A DNA stretch of 64,000 bases from Tetramitus jugosus (Eukaryota > Heterolobosea > Eutetramitea > Acrasida > Vahlkampfiidae): NCBI GenBank assembly GCA_937625935.1, contig OW569344.1:620001-684000 (forward strand), in the 5' to 3' direction. This document shows positions 22,305-32,560 of this stretch, piece after piece. Under the pieces are notes generated by a model. That model saw nothing but the letters and a program-made list of their open reading frames with translations. It was not told the origin of the DNA and did no database searches. The translations under genes and the position numbers were made by a program. Position 1 is the stretch's first letter. Each line of letters opens with the position of its first letter.

Positions 22305-22671
22305 ATGTCTGTGTAGGCTGTTGATTGCTGCGTGGATAATGACAGACTTGTGAGCTTTCGTTCTTGCTGGCAGGAGAAATCACCGGACAAATCAAGAAAT
22401 TCGGAATAATATCGCTTGGAGTGGGAACTGGTGGGTCAATACAATCAAACATTCATGGGTTCACGCACTGCCTGAAACATTGAATGTTCACACAAGCAGG
22501 CTTGGAGTTGATAAATACTCTCTTGAACAAGAGAAAGAGGTCGCTGAGCAGAAGAGAATCGAAGAACGCGAGAGAAAGAAGAACAAGAGAAAAATAAGGA
22601 AGAGGCAATCCAAAATGATATTCAACCACAAGAAGACTTTTGAATTTACTGCAATCTTCTTGTTTTTGTAA
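22305..22671 (+). CDS. Possible small spliced gene, basic protein of about 101 aa
   Basis: A frame open from about 22353 to the stop at 22671 lacks its own ATG. A 61-nt GT-AG intron (22313-22373) would join it in phase to an upstream ATG at 22305: [18 protein letters not shown]. The product would be a 101-aa basic protein, Trp-rich in its first third ([17 protein letters not shown]) and a highly charged helix after residue 50 ([19 protein letters not shown]). That pattern recalls small mitochondrial inner-membrane assembly factors, but no family is recognised. The donor (GTAGGC) is weak. It sits between divergent genes with room for a gene. Speculative. Confidence 0.3.
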
Positions 22672-22937
22672 CCGATGAAAAACCAGAATCAAACTCACTC
22701 GCCATGCCTTCAATCATTGATCGCGCCAACTTTCCTTTGCTGCGGAAAATAATTATTCAATGGTTTTGTGCAGTCGGATCTATTATGCGAACAAGAAATT
22801 CAGCCCCGAAATCGAATTTTCACACATTCAGAGTATTCAACAAGCTCTCCGAGAGCTCACTGTTTCAAACAACAACCAAAAAACAAACAACAAAACAACA
22901 ACATCAACAACAACAACAACAAAACCTACTAACAACA

Positions 22938-24832
22938 ATGGCCAAAAAACCAACGACAAAAAAATTAACAAAGAAACAACAAGAACAACTTGCTAGACAA
23001 CAGCAACTCGAGGAAGAAGAACTCGCAAGACAAGCCGATGAAGAAGCAGAAGAAGAAGAAGAAGAATCTGTTCACATTACTGCGACTGGTAACTTGACCA
23101 GTCATCCACTGTCTATGGATCTCAAATTTGAGCATTTTTCCATTTCCATCACATCTCCACACAGCACTCAATCCGTCGAGTTGATTGATGACACTGATTT
23201 GTGCCTGAACAGAGGTCAGAGATATGGTCTGCTAGGTCTCAACGGTTGCGGAAAGTCTACTCTGCTAAAGTGTCTCGGAAAACGCATGGTTCCCATTCCA
23301 AAACAAATTTCAATCTTTCATTTGAGTTCAGAGGCCAAACCAACAGACAAGACCTCATTGGACTATGTGTTGGAGAGTGTTGACAAGGAGAGAGAGGCAC
23401 TCACAGTCGAATTAAACAGTGCAACAGTCACTGTAGAGAGACAAGAGTTGATTATGGATCGGTTGGACGAGTTGGATCCAGAGTGGGCCAAACCAAGAGC
23501 AGCCAAGATTCTTTTTGGTCTCGGTTTCACAAAGGATATGCAAGCCAAACCAACAAAGGACTTTTCTGGTGGTTGGAGAATGAGAATTGCGTTGGCAGAA
23601 GCACTGTTCAGAGAGCCTGATTTGCTCTTGTTGGACGAGCCAACGAATCATTTGGATATGGAGACTGTTGTCTGGCTGGAAAAGTATTTGAAAGAGTATG
23701 AAAAGTCATTGGTTCTCATTTCTCACTCTCAAGATTTTATGAACAGTGTGTGCACATCCATTATTCACATCAAGGATCAACGATTAACCTACTATGGAGG
23801 TAATTATGACACGTATGAGAAGACGAGAAGAGAATTGGAGACGAATCAAATGAAAAAGTATCAATCTGAACAAGATGAAATTGCAAGAATGAAGGACTAC
23901 ATTAACCGTTTCGGTAGCAGTTCCATCAAGTTGGCAAGACAGGCCAAATCAAAGGAGAAGACCTTGGAAAAGATGGTTCGTGGAGGTCTCACTGAAAAGG
24001 TGACTATGGATCGTGTGTACAAGTTCCGTTTCCCAGAAGTGGCCGATTTGCCACCACCTATTCTCCAGTTTACTGAAGTATCATTCCACTATCCAGTGAC
24101 CGAAGCCAATCCAAATCCAAAGCAATTGTTTACGGATTTGAACTTGGGTGTCGATCTGGATTCAAGAGTCGCTCTCGTTGGTCCAAACGGTGCGGGCAAG
24201 GTATGTTTCATTCAACTCTTTTTTTTTTTGTAATTTCCTTCCACTTTTCACATACTGACACACACGCTTTTATTGTTTACAACAAACAGTCAACTCTGCT
24301 AAAGCTCATGGTCAAGAAGTTGCAACCAACATCTGGACAAACATCGCATCACAGTCATTTGCGTATCGGATGGTACCATCAGCATTTGGCTGAATTGTTG
24401 GACGAGAACATGACTCCATTGGATTGGATGTTTAGAGAGTTCCCTGACATGTGTGAGAACAATTCACAGGGTATTGAAGCCATGAGAAGTCAAATTGGTC
24501 GTTATGGTATCACTGGTAGACATCAAACGAGTCCAATTAAGACCTTGTCCGATGGTTTGAAATCCAGAATTATTTTCGCATGGTTGGCATTCAAGGCTCC
24601 GCATATGCTCTTCTTGGATGAACCTACGAATCATTTGGATATTGAAACCATTGATGCACTGGCAGAGGCCATTAATGAATTCGAGGGAGGTCTCGTTCTC
24701 GTTTCTCACGACTTTAGATTGATCAATCAAGTTGCAAAGGAAATTTGGGAAGTCAAGGACGGAGTTGTGCTCAAGTTCAAGGACGGCATCGATGCTTACA
24801 AGAAGAAGATTGAACAAGATTTGAAAGACTAA
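22938..24832 (+). CDS. ABCF2: ABCF2/Arb1-type ATP-binding protein, 2 exons
   Basis: Exons 22938-24200 and 24290-24832 are separated by an 89-nt intron inside the second Walker A (GPNGAGK/ST). The ATG at 22938 is preferred over one at 22704 because it follows a CAA-rich leader and gives 601 aa, the length of Arb1/ABCF2. A Lys/Gln/Glu-rich coil precedes two ABC domains. NBD1 has GLNGCGKST (about 100-108), signature FSGGWRMR and Walker [16 protein letters not shown]2 has GPNGAGKST, the family-typical LSDGLKSR and [12 protein letters not shown], with switch His in VSHD. There are no transmembrane segments. It works in 40S/60S ribosome biogenesis and ribosome recycling or stress control in cytosol and nucleus. 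Confidence 0.95.
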
Positions 24833-25711
24833 ACGCAATTATGCAAACATTTATTATCCTATTTGTTATTTCACACATGTGCTCGTTGATCCATGCTAGA
24901 TGATTCAGAATCGCCTTTTCGACGTCATTATTTAATGTTTCATGCAACACAAAGCCAGCCACCCTTTCAACACATGCACCACCATCTATTCGCTCAAGCA
25001 CACGACAACCCTTCCAATACAATGGACAGAAAATGGCCAACCATCACAAAAGTGCTTCTCTAACGAACACCATCAAACACCACCACAACAAAAGCAAACA
25101 ACAAATGGAGACTGCTGTGCACGTGCAACGAACCAACTGTATGTAAATGCCTTTGTGAATCCAAGCGAAAAGCTATGCTTCAAAGGATCACCAATTACAT
25201 TTCAATTTACACGTAAATATTTGAGGCAGTGTAATCACGAATGACGAAAAAGCTTTGATTCATTCATGTTCTATGCTGCCTCAATTTTACAACTATACGC
25301 ACATGCACGCACAATCACCTAATTGTAGCTTGCTATTTGCTGTTGCTATGCTCATAATGATCGCATCACAAAGAAGATGTCTTTTGGAGATCAAAGCTTT
25401 TTTCTCTCTGCCAATAAATTGACATGTGCGAACAAACGAGCATGAAAAAAAAGAGTAGCTAACCAACATGTTGTGTGAAACGTCATTATACACACAAAGG
25501 TGTACAATAAGATTATAGAAAATTCAGACCTTTTACTTCATGTCATCATAATCATCCATTCAATGGATCAACGCTCACACACAATCATAAAAAACAACAA
25601 GTTGTCTCTCGATGACAATGTTTGCGCGTTTTGTCTGCAAAGAGAAAAAATTCCTGAACTTTCCAATTTCCACCTCATCAGAGTAAAAGCTCACAACAAG
25701 AAAAAAAAAAG
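24833..25711. other. Intergenic, 879 bp
   Basis: The largest clean gap in the left half. An open frame at 24942-25244 ends with residues NPSEKLCFKG (25158-25187), which recall the first strand of a major sperm protein/VAP domain, and a GTAAAT donor-like site follows at about 25213. No second exon that would complete the fold was found, so it is not called. The last 200 bp are an AT-rich, CAT/CAA-rich leader of the next gene. Confidence 0.45.
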
Positions 25712-28700
25712 ATGGTGTCACCATCATCCACAACACCAATCACATCTTCATTATCCATGCTACGACTCTCCTTCCTCCTCTTTTTTTTATTATTATCAAG
25801 TCACCTCATCACATGTGCAACCACTACAACAACAACAACAACAACAACCAAAAACAACAACAACAACAGTCCTAGTCATAATTTATCATCATTTCATTGG
25901 CCATTGATCAACCATGATTCACTCAACAATAGACAAACAAGTCATGCATTCCCAGAGAACAAACCTATTGCCCTACCTGAAATTTCATCATCATCACCGT
26001 TTTCTCTCTATCATCATGGATGTGTCAAATCAATCACAAGTGTATCCACTACCACACCACCAAAAAGTATCGTTATTGATGAATGGAATCACTTGTACAC
26101 GTTTCAATTGATTGATTCACAGAGTGTTTTCATCATTTCATTGTTTGAAGATGGTAGTGTTCGATGGTTCAAGCGATTGACTCTTCCTAGTGCATGGGTC
26201 AATCATATAGACGATGAAAAGGAGATTGTTTCAATGGAAACTTGTCAATTGTCATTGATTCGAGCGTATGATGAAGCAGGACAAGCAAAGAGTGCGTTAT
26301 TAACGTTTTCTACGGTGGATTCCATTTTGTTTTTGAGTACGAGTGATGGTCAAGTGGTTCAGACGTTGAAATTGGATTATCCGAGCTTTGCATCCGAGTG
26401 TAGGAACAAGACTGGACATTCCATGGTATCAGAGGTCATACAGACAACGATAACAATGATGCCAAATATGATGGTATCAAGTGAGGATATTCTTATGAAG
26501 AATAAGAAGAGGATGGGCAATGGTGGTGATCAAAGTGAAAAAGAAGAAGAAGAGATTGAAGATGATGATGATGATGATGATGCGACAACAAAGATACAAA
26601 CGGCATTGACGATTGAGTGCAGTACGAAATTAGCTCTGTTGCAGCCGTTTTCAAAAACGAATAGTTTTCGATTTCGGTGGCAAAGGTTTGAGACGGATGC
26701 CAGTTTTTATTATTCGCCTCATTTGGCATTGACGAGCAAGTTTTTATATGCAATGGCGTACTATTATCACGAGAGTACCACCAGTAGCACTGATCAACTG
26801 TTGTCTTATTTGATTGCAGTGGATATATCCCATTCAGGAGCAGATCCGGAGGTGATTGCATGGCGGTTCGATGCAAATATTCATAATGAAACTGTGCAGA
26901 TGGACGAATTGTTTTCGAATCCTGTGGTTACGAACGACGAGAAACAAGTGTATGTCGGATTGTTAAAGTCTGGTCAAATTGTATCACTGGATGCTCAGTC
27001 TGGTGATGTGTTGTGGATAACTAGTATAAGCGATCATTTGAAGAAGTGTGATCCACTGTCGAGTGGCGCCATTTTGCATAGAGATCTTGCTTTGTTTACA
27101 AATGCAACAGAGACGAGCACAGACTTGTTCATCTATGTTTCTTCGGTGTGTGGTGATGTAGTTGCCATTGATGGATACTCAGGTAATGTACGCTGGGCTC
27201 AAATTCAAACTCAACAATCGTCTTCTCAACTCTCAGATAGTTCATCTCTTATTGTCTCCAAGCAGGGAAATCTCATATTGCCATACTTTACAACCAAGCA
27301 GGGAATCTCTGAATGGGTTGTGACCAATATGGATGCAACAACAGGAAATACTGTGTGGACAAAGAGTATCAAAACATTGGATTCACTGAAAAAGAATAGT
27401 CGCGCTTTTCTGTCAGATAACATAGGACCTATTTCTGTCTCGTCTCATGGTACCTTGTACTATCAAATCTCATCTAGAGGCAACTCCATACAGCGATTGG
27501 GACAAGTTATGATTAAAACTTTGTCGCCATCGAGCATCTACTTTGCAGAGATTGATAACAGTGATAGGCCAGTGAATATTACCGTTACATTTGAACAGCC
27601 AAACTCTACCCTGTTGAACGTGTACAATGACGGTCACTCAGTCTCTTGCTTTGTAATTGTTCCCTTGTTGTCCCCTATCGATGAGGTTCAATTCCCTGGA
27701 TACATTGTTGATGGAATAGCCCACTGTCTCATCAGCAACCTGACTTCATACTTTAAGTTCGTTACGCCGTTTAAGAGTGCTGCTACAATTGTTGTGATGG
27801 TGCAAGTTGGACAATATCGAACAAACAGTCTCCCAGTGTTGGTATACAACAGTCCCAGACTAGATAGCGCAATGCCAAAGTATGCTCCCGTCCGTTCTGC
27901 ACAACCCATTTGGGTCTATGGCCAGTTTAATGCATCGCTCAAGGATCAGACGATTATCTGCTCGTACACTGATCAAACTTCGCTGGCAGAATATTTGGTG
28001 AACGGTCGAATCATTGATGAAGGGAGGGCTCTTTGTCCTATTGCATGTGACTATCCCCAACGTACGCGGTATTCACTCAAGGTCTGTGTTCCAGTTCCGA
28101 ATCAATCAGCCCCCAAGGGAAGCAAATTAACTCCATGCAGCTACTTCTTTAGAGTGAGCAATTATACATTGCTCATCTATGATCCTCCAGTTTTTGATTC
28201 GGCAAATGGTACTTTGAGTCCTGTGAGTCAATCATCAACGCGCACACTCGTCATGACTGGCCGAGGATTTGAACCAGAGGTCATGAATGATAAGTCAACG
28301 AAAATGTCTTGCCTGTTTGAGACCTGTGTATCTACGGGACCAATCAGAACTGAGGCTGCTTGCTCATCCTTCAACTCGAAACAAATCCAAACAAAGGAAC
28401 AACAGGTCAAATGCATATGTGACTATCCAACGTACTGCACTCTGAACTCGCATGACGTTTACAAAAAGATTCCTATATTATTTAGTGAATCCTACCTAAA
28501 TTTGGGTGTGGGAGACATTGGTGGAGTATTCAATACAACCAACCAAGATGTTATCATTTATAGGGAACCTCGCGTCTCATCCATGGAACCAAAATCAAGC
28601 AACTACTCTGGTGGTCACCTATGTACTGTACATGGTTCTGAATTCTTCCCATCTCCTTCCTTGGCCTGCCGATTTGGCAATGAAATTGTACCTGCCAAGT

Positions 28701-29140
28701 ACATTAACCCTAAGTTGATTACATGTGTCATTCCACCATTGCATGGTGATATCTACCTGCCATTCCCTTTCAGAGATGTAATCACAGTCAGTTTGACAGT
28801 GTCAGAAAATGGCAAAGACTTTGCATTCCCTGGTCTATCATTCCAATACTTTGTCGAGACGGATTGTCCATTGAATTGTGCACCTCATGGATTCTGCAAC
28901 AGAATACTCGGCATCTGCAGTTGCTACAAGGGCTGGACGGGCGATACGTGCAACATTTCTGAACAATACTCGCGCACCAGCCGTATCATTTGGATCGTAG
29001 CAGTGTGCGTCACTCTGTTGAGTGTTGCCGTGTTCGCATTGGTCATGCTGATCAGTGGAATGCACTACAGGCATCAAGGCAAGCAATACCAGCGTCTCGT
29101 TCAAGAACGAATGCACAATGACATTTCCACTGCACTCTAA
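25712..29140 (+). CDS. Large type I membrane protein: PQQ-like propeller, TIG and EGF-like domains
   Basis: A single-exon 1142-aa frame. A signal peptide lies in MLRLSFLLFFLLLSSHLITC (Met16 at 25757 is an alternative start). A Thr/Asn-rich stretch follows, then a propeller-like half with quinoprotein-type repeats ending in W (SGDVLWITSI, SGNVRWAQIQ, TGNTVWTKSI). The C-terminal half has two or more IPT/TIG-like Ig domains (for example SSMEPKSSNYSGGHLCTVHGSEF with LACRFG and ITCVIPP), then one EGF-like module with Cys spacing C-x3-C-x4-GFC-x4-GICSCYKGWTGDTC. One transmembrane helix (IIWIVAVCVTLLSVAVFALVMLI) and a 24-residue cytosolic tail close it. It looks like a cell-surface receptor or adhesin. 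No named orthologue recognised. Confidence 0.88.
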   Translation: MVSPSSTTPITSSLSMLRLSFLLFFLLLSSHLITCATTTTTTTTTTKNNNNNSPSHNLSSFHWPLINHDSLNNRQTSHAFPENKPIALPEISSSSPFSLYHHGCVKSITSVSTTTPPKSIVIDEWNHLYTFQLIDSQSVFIISLFEDGSVRWFKRLTLPSAWVNHIDDEKEIVSMETCQLSLIRAYDEAGQAKSALLTFSTVDSILFLSTSDGQVVQTLKLDYPSFASECRNKTGHSMVSEVIQTTITMMPNMMVSSEDILMKNKKRMGNGGDQSEKEEEEIEDDDDDDDATTKIQTALTIECSTKLALLQPFSKTNSFRFRWQRFETDASFYYSPHLALTSKFLYAMAYYYHESTTSSTDQLLSYLIAVDISHSGADPEVIAWRFDANIHNETVQMDELFSNPVVTNDEKQVYVGLLKSGQIVSLDAQSGDVLWITSISDHLKKCDPLSSGAILHRDLALFTNATETSTDLFIYVSSVCGDVVAIDGYSGNVRWAQIQTQQSSSQLSDSSSLIVSKQGNLILPYFTTKQGISEWVVTNMDATTGNTVWTKSIKTLDSLKKNSRAFLSDNIGPISVSSHGTLYYQISSRGNSIQRLGQVMIKTLSPSSIYFAEIDNSDRPVNITVTFEQPNSTLLNVYNDGHSVSCFVIVPLLSPIDEVQFPGYIVDGIAHCLISNLTSYFKFVTPFKSAATIVVMVQVGQYRTNSLPVLVYNSPRLDSAMPKYAPVRSAQPIWVYGQFNASLKDQTIICSYTDQTSLAEYLVNGRIIDEGRALCPIACDYPQRTRYSLKVCVPVPNQSAPKGSKLTPCSYFFRVSNYTLLIYDPPVFDSANGTLSPVSQSSTRTLVMTGRGFEPEVMNDKSTKMSCLFETCVSTGPIRTEAACSSFNSKQIQTKEQQVKCICDYPTYCTLNSHDVYKKIPILFSESYLNLGVGDIGGVFNTTNQDVIIYREPRVSSMEPKSSNYSGGHLCTVHGSEFFPSPSLACRFGNEIVPAKYINPKLITCVIPPLHGDIYLPFPFRDVITVSLTVSENGKDFAFPGLSFQYFVETDCPLNCAPHGFCNRILGICSCYKGWTGDTCNISEQYSRTSRIIWIVAVCVTLLSVAVFALVMLISGMHYRHQGKQYQRLVQERMHNDISTAL

Positions 29141-29228
29141 TAAAACAACTCATGCACCGATAGATAACGATTGCTACTTTATTAAGGTCTATATTTTGTT
29201 TCGTTGTGTGACACTGAACTGTTCTCTC

Positions 29229-29987
29229 TTATTCGACTGCAACTACACGTTGTTCCACTCCATTCTGTTCATTGACTGACTCACTCAATTCAATGTCATC
29301 AATTCTCACAACAGAAACCAATTGACGATGTCCTCTGGTTCTTCTATAACCCTTCCTTCTCTTCTTCTTGAACACAATGACATGAGCCGCTCTCTTTTGT
29401 TCACACACTGTTCCAGTCACAAATGTTTGTGGAATGATGGGACGACCGACTGCTGTGAAATCAGAGCCTCCGACCAACAAAACCTTTTGGAACTTGACTT
29501 GAGTGTCGACATTGACTGGAATTTTATCAATTGCAATCATGTCACCTGGTGCGACTCTGTATTGCTTTCCACCTGTTTGAATCACTGCAAACAACTGTGG
29601 TCTTTCAAATTGTTTTTGTTGAACCATCATCATTTGTTGTTTTGATCGATTTAATATTGTGGTGGTGTCTTCTGAAGATTCTTCGAATGATGATGATTCT
29701 TCAAATTCTGCTTCAATCAATTCAACAACAGTCTCTTCTGGTGCTTCTGCTTCTTCTTCTAGGTGAGATTCTTCACCACCAATAACAGTAGTATTGTGAT
29801 TGTTGATATTGTTTTTGTATAGTGTGCGATTGATGGATATTGATCGTATGGCCGAAAAGTGATTGTTCAGTTGGAATGGTGTGGTTGATGATGAAAACAC
29901 GTGTGATGGTTGTTGGAGGAATCGCAAATGGGTGTGGTTGTGAGTGCAAGAGGTGCAAGCTCTGGTGATGGCGTTTCTAAACATCAT
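29229..29987 (-). CDS. MRPL21: Mitochondrial large-subunit ribosomal protein bL21m
   Basis: A 252-aa frame from the ATG at 29987. The N-terminal region is Arg/Ser/His-rich with no acidic residues (MFRNAITRACTSCTHNH), as expected for a mitochondrial presequence, followed by a Glu-rich linker. The bL21 domain starts at FAVIQTGGKQYRV and includes GDMIAIDKI, VLLVGGSDFTAVGRP and the C-terminal signature VFKKKRRKGYRRTRGHRQ. bL21 binds 23S-type rRNA in the mitoribosome. The protein is much longer than bacterial L21 (about 103 aa) because of the presequence and acidic linker. Single exon; a second mitoribosomal gene (mL54) lies at 54 kb. Confidence 0.93.
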   Translation of the reverse strand: MMFRNAITRACTSCTHNHTHLRFLQQPSHVFSSSTTPFQLNNHFSAIRSISINRTLYKNNINNHNTTVIGGEESHLEEEAEAPEETVVELIEAEFEESSSFEESSEDTTTILNRSKQQMMMVQQKQFERPQLFAVIQTGGKQYRVAPGDMIAIDKIPVNVDTQVKFQKVLLVGGSDFTAVGRPIIPQTFVTGTVCEQKRAAHVIVFKKKRRKGYRRTRGHRQLVSVVRIDDIELSESVNEQNGVEQRVVAVE

Positions 29988-30140
29988 TTTTTTTCTTTCT
30001 TTGACGATTTGCTGCGAAAAAATGTTTTTTTGTGGTAAGACACTTTGTTTGTGAAAATGGGTGTCGGGAATGAAAACGTTTTTTCCGAACGCGGAGAAAA
30101 TTTGGGTTGAGTTGTGATTTTTGTCCGATGTGAGTTGTAT

Positions 30141-32354
30141 TCAATTGTCTTCATCGTCAGAGAGGAATTGGAACATGCCACCTCTCGACACTGGAATCTC
30201 GTCGCTAATGATGTTGCCAACAAGTTCTGGATGTGCTTTTTCAATTTCTACGAAAATGTCTTCGTTTGCGTGGTCGTAAAGCTTGTTGTACTTGATGACA
30301 CCCTTGGCATAGTCCTTGATATAGATTCCTCCCTGCATTCCACCATAAATTTTGTTTTGTGACAAAATAGGGCATGAATATCCACCAATCTTAACATTGG
30401 AGAACTTGTTTCTGAAAATGTCATTGCTTTCAAGCAAGCCTTTACCAAACTCCTTGATGGCAACTCCACTCTGTGCTCCATCATAAATCTTGTTAAATCG
30501 CATGATTGGGTCAGAGCTGCCAAAAATACAGACATTTGGATGTTCGTTCTCAAAGATTTTGTTGGATTCAATGAGAGGCTTTGCTTGTTGTTTCAACCAA
30601 ATACCACATCGTTTGCTACGATAAATGTGGTTGCTCGTCAATGTTGGTTTAGCTTTATCACCCACTTCGACATTTGACAATGAATGACCATAAATATGAT
30701 TATTGGATAGTTGAGGGCAGGCATTGTCGCGAATATAAACACCTTTTGCTATGGCTGTTGAGTCATCACAATAGATTTGATTTTCGTTAAGAATTGGATT
30801 CGAGTCCTCAGTTATCAGAACATTGTTCTGGTCGTTGTTATAAATAGCGTTATTTAGTAGTTGGGCACAGCATTTTCCTTTGATGTAAACACCACCCAAC
30901 TTGCCACCATAAATCTTATTGCGTCGGACAACGACTTCACTTGTCCCGTACACATACAGATTCGGAAAGTCGTTGTTATAAATGTTGTTTTCATCGATTA
31001 AACCTCCTCCACATTCTCGTACACAAACACCTGTTTGTTTGCTGTTATAAATATTGTTCTTTCGAATTGTTGGTTTCGCATTTCCGCTCACACAAACATT
31101 AGGGAGATGGTTTCCGTAAATTTCATTGTCTTCAACCAAACCTCGTGCATTCTCCTTGATCCACAGACCAGATTCAAGACCAGCAAAGATTTTGTTCTTC
31201 TTCAGAGTAGGAGAACTGTTTCCTCGCAAACATACTCCAGAATATTTATGCCCATAAATTTCACAATCCAACAGTAGTCCCTGGGCCATTTTGCGATAGT
31301 ACACTCCAGATTTACCACAGTCATATATCTTACAATTCTTGATTATAGGTTGAGCACCTCCGCTCACAATGATACCACAATCCAAGCTCTTTGATATATC
31401 ACAGTGTTCGATCGTGGATTGCACACTTCTTGTTCCATACACACCAACAAGAGAGGCTAGTTTGTGACTCGAAGAGGTAGTAGGGCGCTGGCACTTTGAG
31501 GTAATCACCAAATGAGAGACAATGACATGTTGTGCTCGAATGGTAAGCATTTGAGTCGATGGATTGGTTTGATGCAGCTCTACTCGGTCATACTCATCCC
31601 CATTCGAGTACGCTCTCAGAATAATTCCCTCCTTTTCAATCACAATAGGTGCCGTAAAAATTCCTTGATGCACAGTAATGGTATCAAAAGGCTGAGCGGC
31701 ATTCAATGCATCTTCGATCGAACTATAGACATCCTTTTGTGGCATTTGTTCATTCTGTGACGACCGGACAAAGAGTTGCTTCCCTTCGCGAGGCCTGTTC
31801 ACCACGGGTGCACCAGATGGAGAGACAAGAGAAGAATTGACAGGTTTTTCGATTCGTTGCTTCTTTGCCGGTGTTGATAGTGAACACTGGTTGACAAACA
31901 AGTTCCTGGTCAGAGATATCAATGGAGCTCTCTTGGCTGATGAGCTCAAATCGATAGTCTTTGCAGCAACAGAAGAGGTAGAAACTTCAGTAGTGGCAGC
32001 TGGAGGAGGAAACTGCAATGAGGTCCTCATGTTTTCATTTCTATTCTCCATATTGTCATCATGATCCTCATGTTCACCGTCATTCTCCATCATCATCATT
32101 GTAGATAACAAGTTTGTGGCAACAGACTTCCTGGCGACTTGTGGAGAAGCCATTCTCTTTCGTTTCTTGGGACGTTGTGGAGAAGTGGTGGTGGTGGTGG
32201 ACATACTTTTTGCATCATCAAAAAAGCTTTCAAAGAGTGAAGGAGCCCGTAAAGCTTTTGACGATGTCGCTGTTGTTGAAAGATCAACAGCAGATGGGTT
32301 AGTAAGGGCAGATTCAATGTCATTGAATCGATTCAGAAGATTGAACGGCTTCAT
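30141..32354 (-). CDS. Right-handed parallel beta-helix protein with about 15 PbH1 repeats
   Basis: The ATG at 32354 gives 737 aa; a longer frame begins at 32600 but overlaps the divergent promoter. The first 270 residues are Ser/Thr-rich with basic clusters (RPKKRKRMASP) that look like a nuclear localisation signal. From about residue 285 (SIEDALNAAQPFDTITVHQGIF) it is a right-handed beta-helix: alternating 23-residue coils of the type NKIYGG..GGVYIKG.. and NNIYNN..PNLYVYG.. run to the C-terminus. The closest known architectures are FBXO11 and SHCBP1, but no F-box or ubiquitin-ligase zinc finger is present. The repeats are regular enough to imply a complete solenoid. Function unknown; possible nuclear scaffold or substrate adaptor. 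Confidence 0.88.
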   Translation of the reverse strand: MKPFNLLNRFNDIESALTNPSAVDLSTTATSSKALRAPSLFESFFDDAKSMSTTTTTSPQRPKKRKRMASPQVARKSVATNLLSTMMMMENDGEHEDHDDNMENRNENMRTSLQFPPPAATTEVSTSSVAAKTIDLSSSAKRAPLISLTRNLFVNQCSLSTPAKKQRIEKPVNSSLVSPSGAPVVNRPREGKQLFVRSSQNEQMPQKDVYSSIEDALNAAQPFDTITVHQGIFTAPIVIEKEGIILRAYSNGDEYDRVELHQTNPSTQMLTIRAQHVIVSHLVITSKCQRPTTSSSHKLASLVGVYGTRSVQSTIEHCDISKSLDCGIIVSGGAQPIIKNCKIYDCGKSGVYYRKMAQGLLLDCEIYGHKYSGVCLRGNSSPTLKKNKIFAGLESGLWIKENARGLVEDNEIYGNHLPNVCVSGNAKPTIRKNNIYNSKQTGVCVRECGGGLIDENNIYNNDFPNLYVYGTSEVVVRRNKIYGGKLGGVYIKGKCCAQLLNNAIYNNDQNNVLITEDSNPILNENQIYCDDSTAIAKGVYIRDNACPQLSNNHIYGHSLSNVEVGDKAKPTLTSNHIYRSKRCGIWLKQQAKPLIESNKIFENEHPNVCIFGSSDPIMRFNKIYDGAQSGVAIKEFGKGLLESNDIFRNKFSNVKIGGYSCPILSQNKIYGGMQGGIYIKDYAKGVIKYNKLYDHANEDIFVEIEKAHPELVGNIISDEIPVSRGGMFQFLSDDEDN

Positions 32355-32560
32355 CTTATCAATGAGTAGTATGTGTTTGTTTTTCGGTATGTGTTTGCTT
32401 TGATCACCCCTTTTTATTTCGGATGTGTTGTTGAGCTGTCTGATAATTGTGTGTCCGACTTCAAAAAGCGGGGAACAAAGTACACAAGGAAAAACGGTTT
32501 TGTAGAAGGCGCGAAAAAAATGGATCGGAGTCTCAAAACGCTTATCTACAAGGGGAAGTG

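Noticed and set aside
22453-22713. 86-aa minus-strand hydrophobic frame
   Set aside because: Reverse read of a Lys/Glu/Arg-rich plus-strand segment, which always looks hydrophobic.
25158-25187. NPSEKLCFKG, resembling the start of an MSP/VAP domain
   Set aside because: No continuing exon completes the domain; ten residues are too little to call a gene.
25500-25907. 135-aa plus-strand frame overlapping the start of the PQQ/TIG/EGF gene
   Set aside because: The second half is a shifted read of the signal-peptide and Thr-repeat codons; the first half has no family resemblance.
30141-32354. FBXO11 orthologue
   Set aside because: The beta-helix is similar, but no F-box or UBR-type zinc finger is present.
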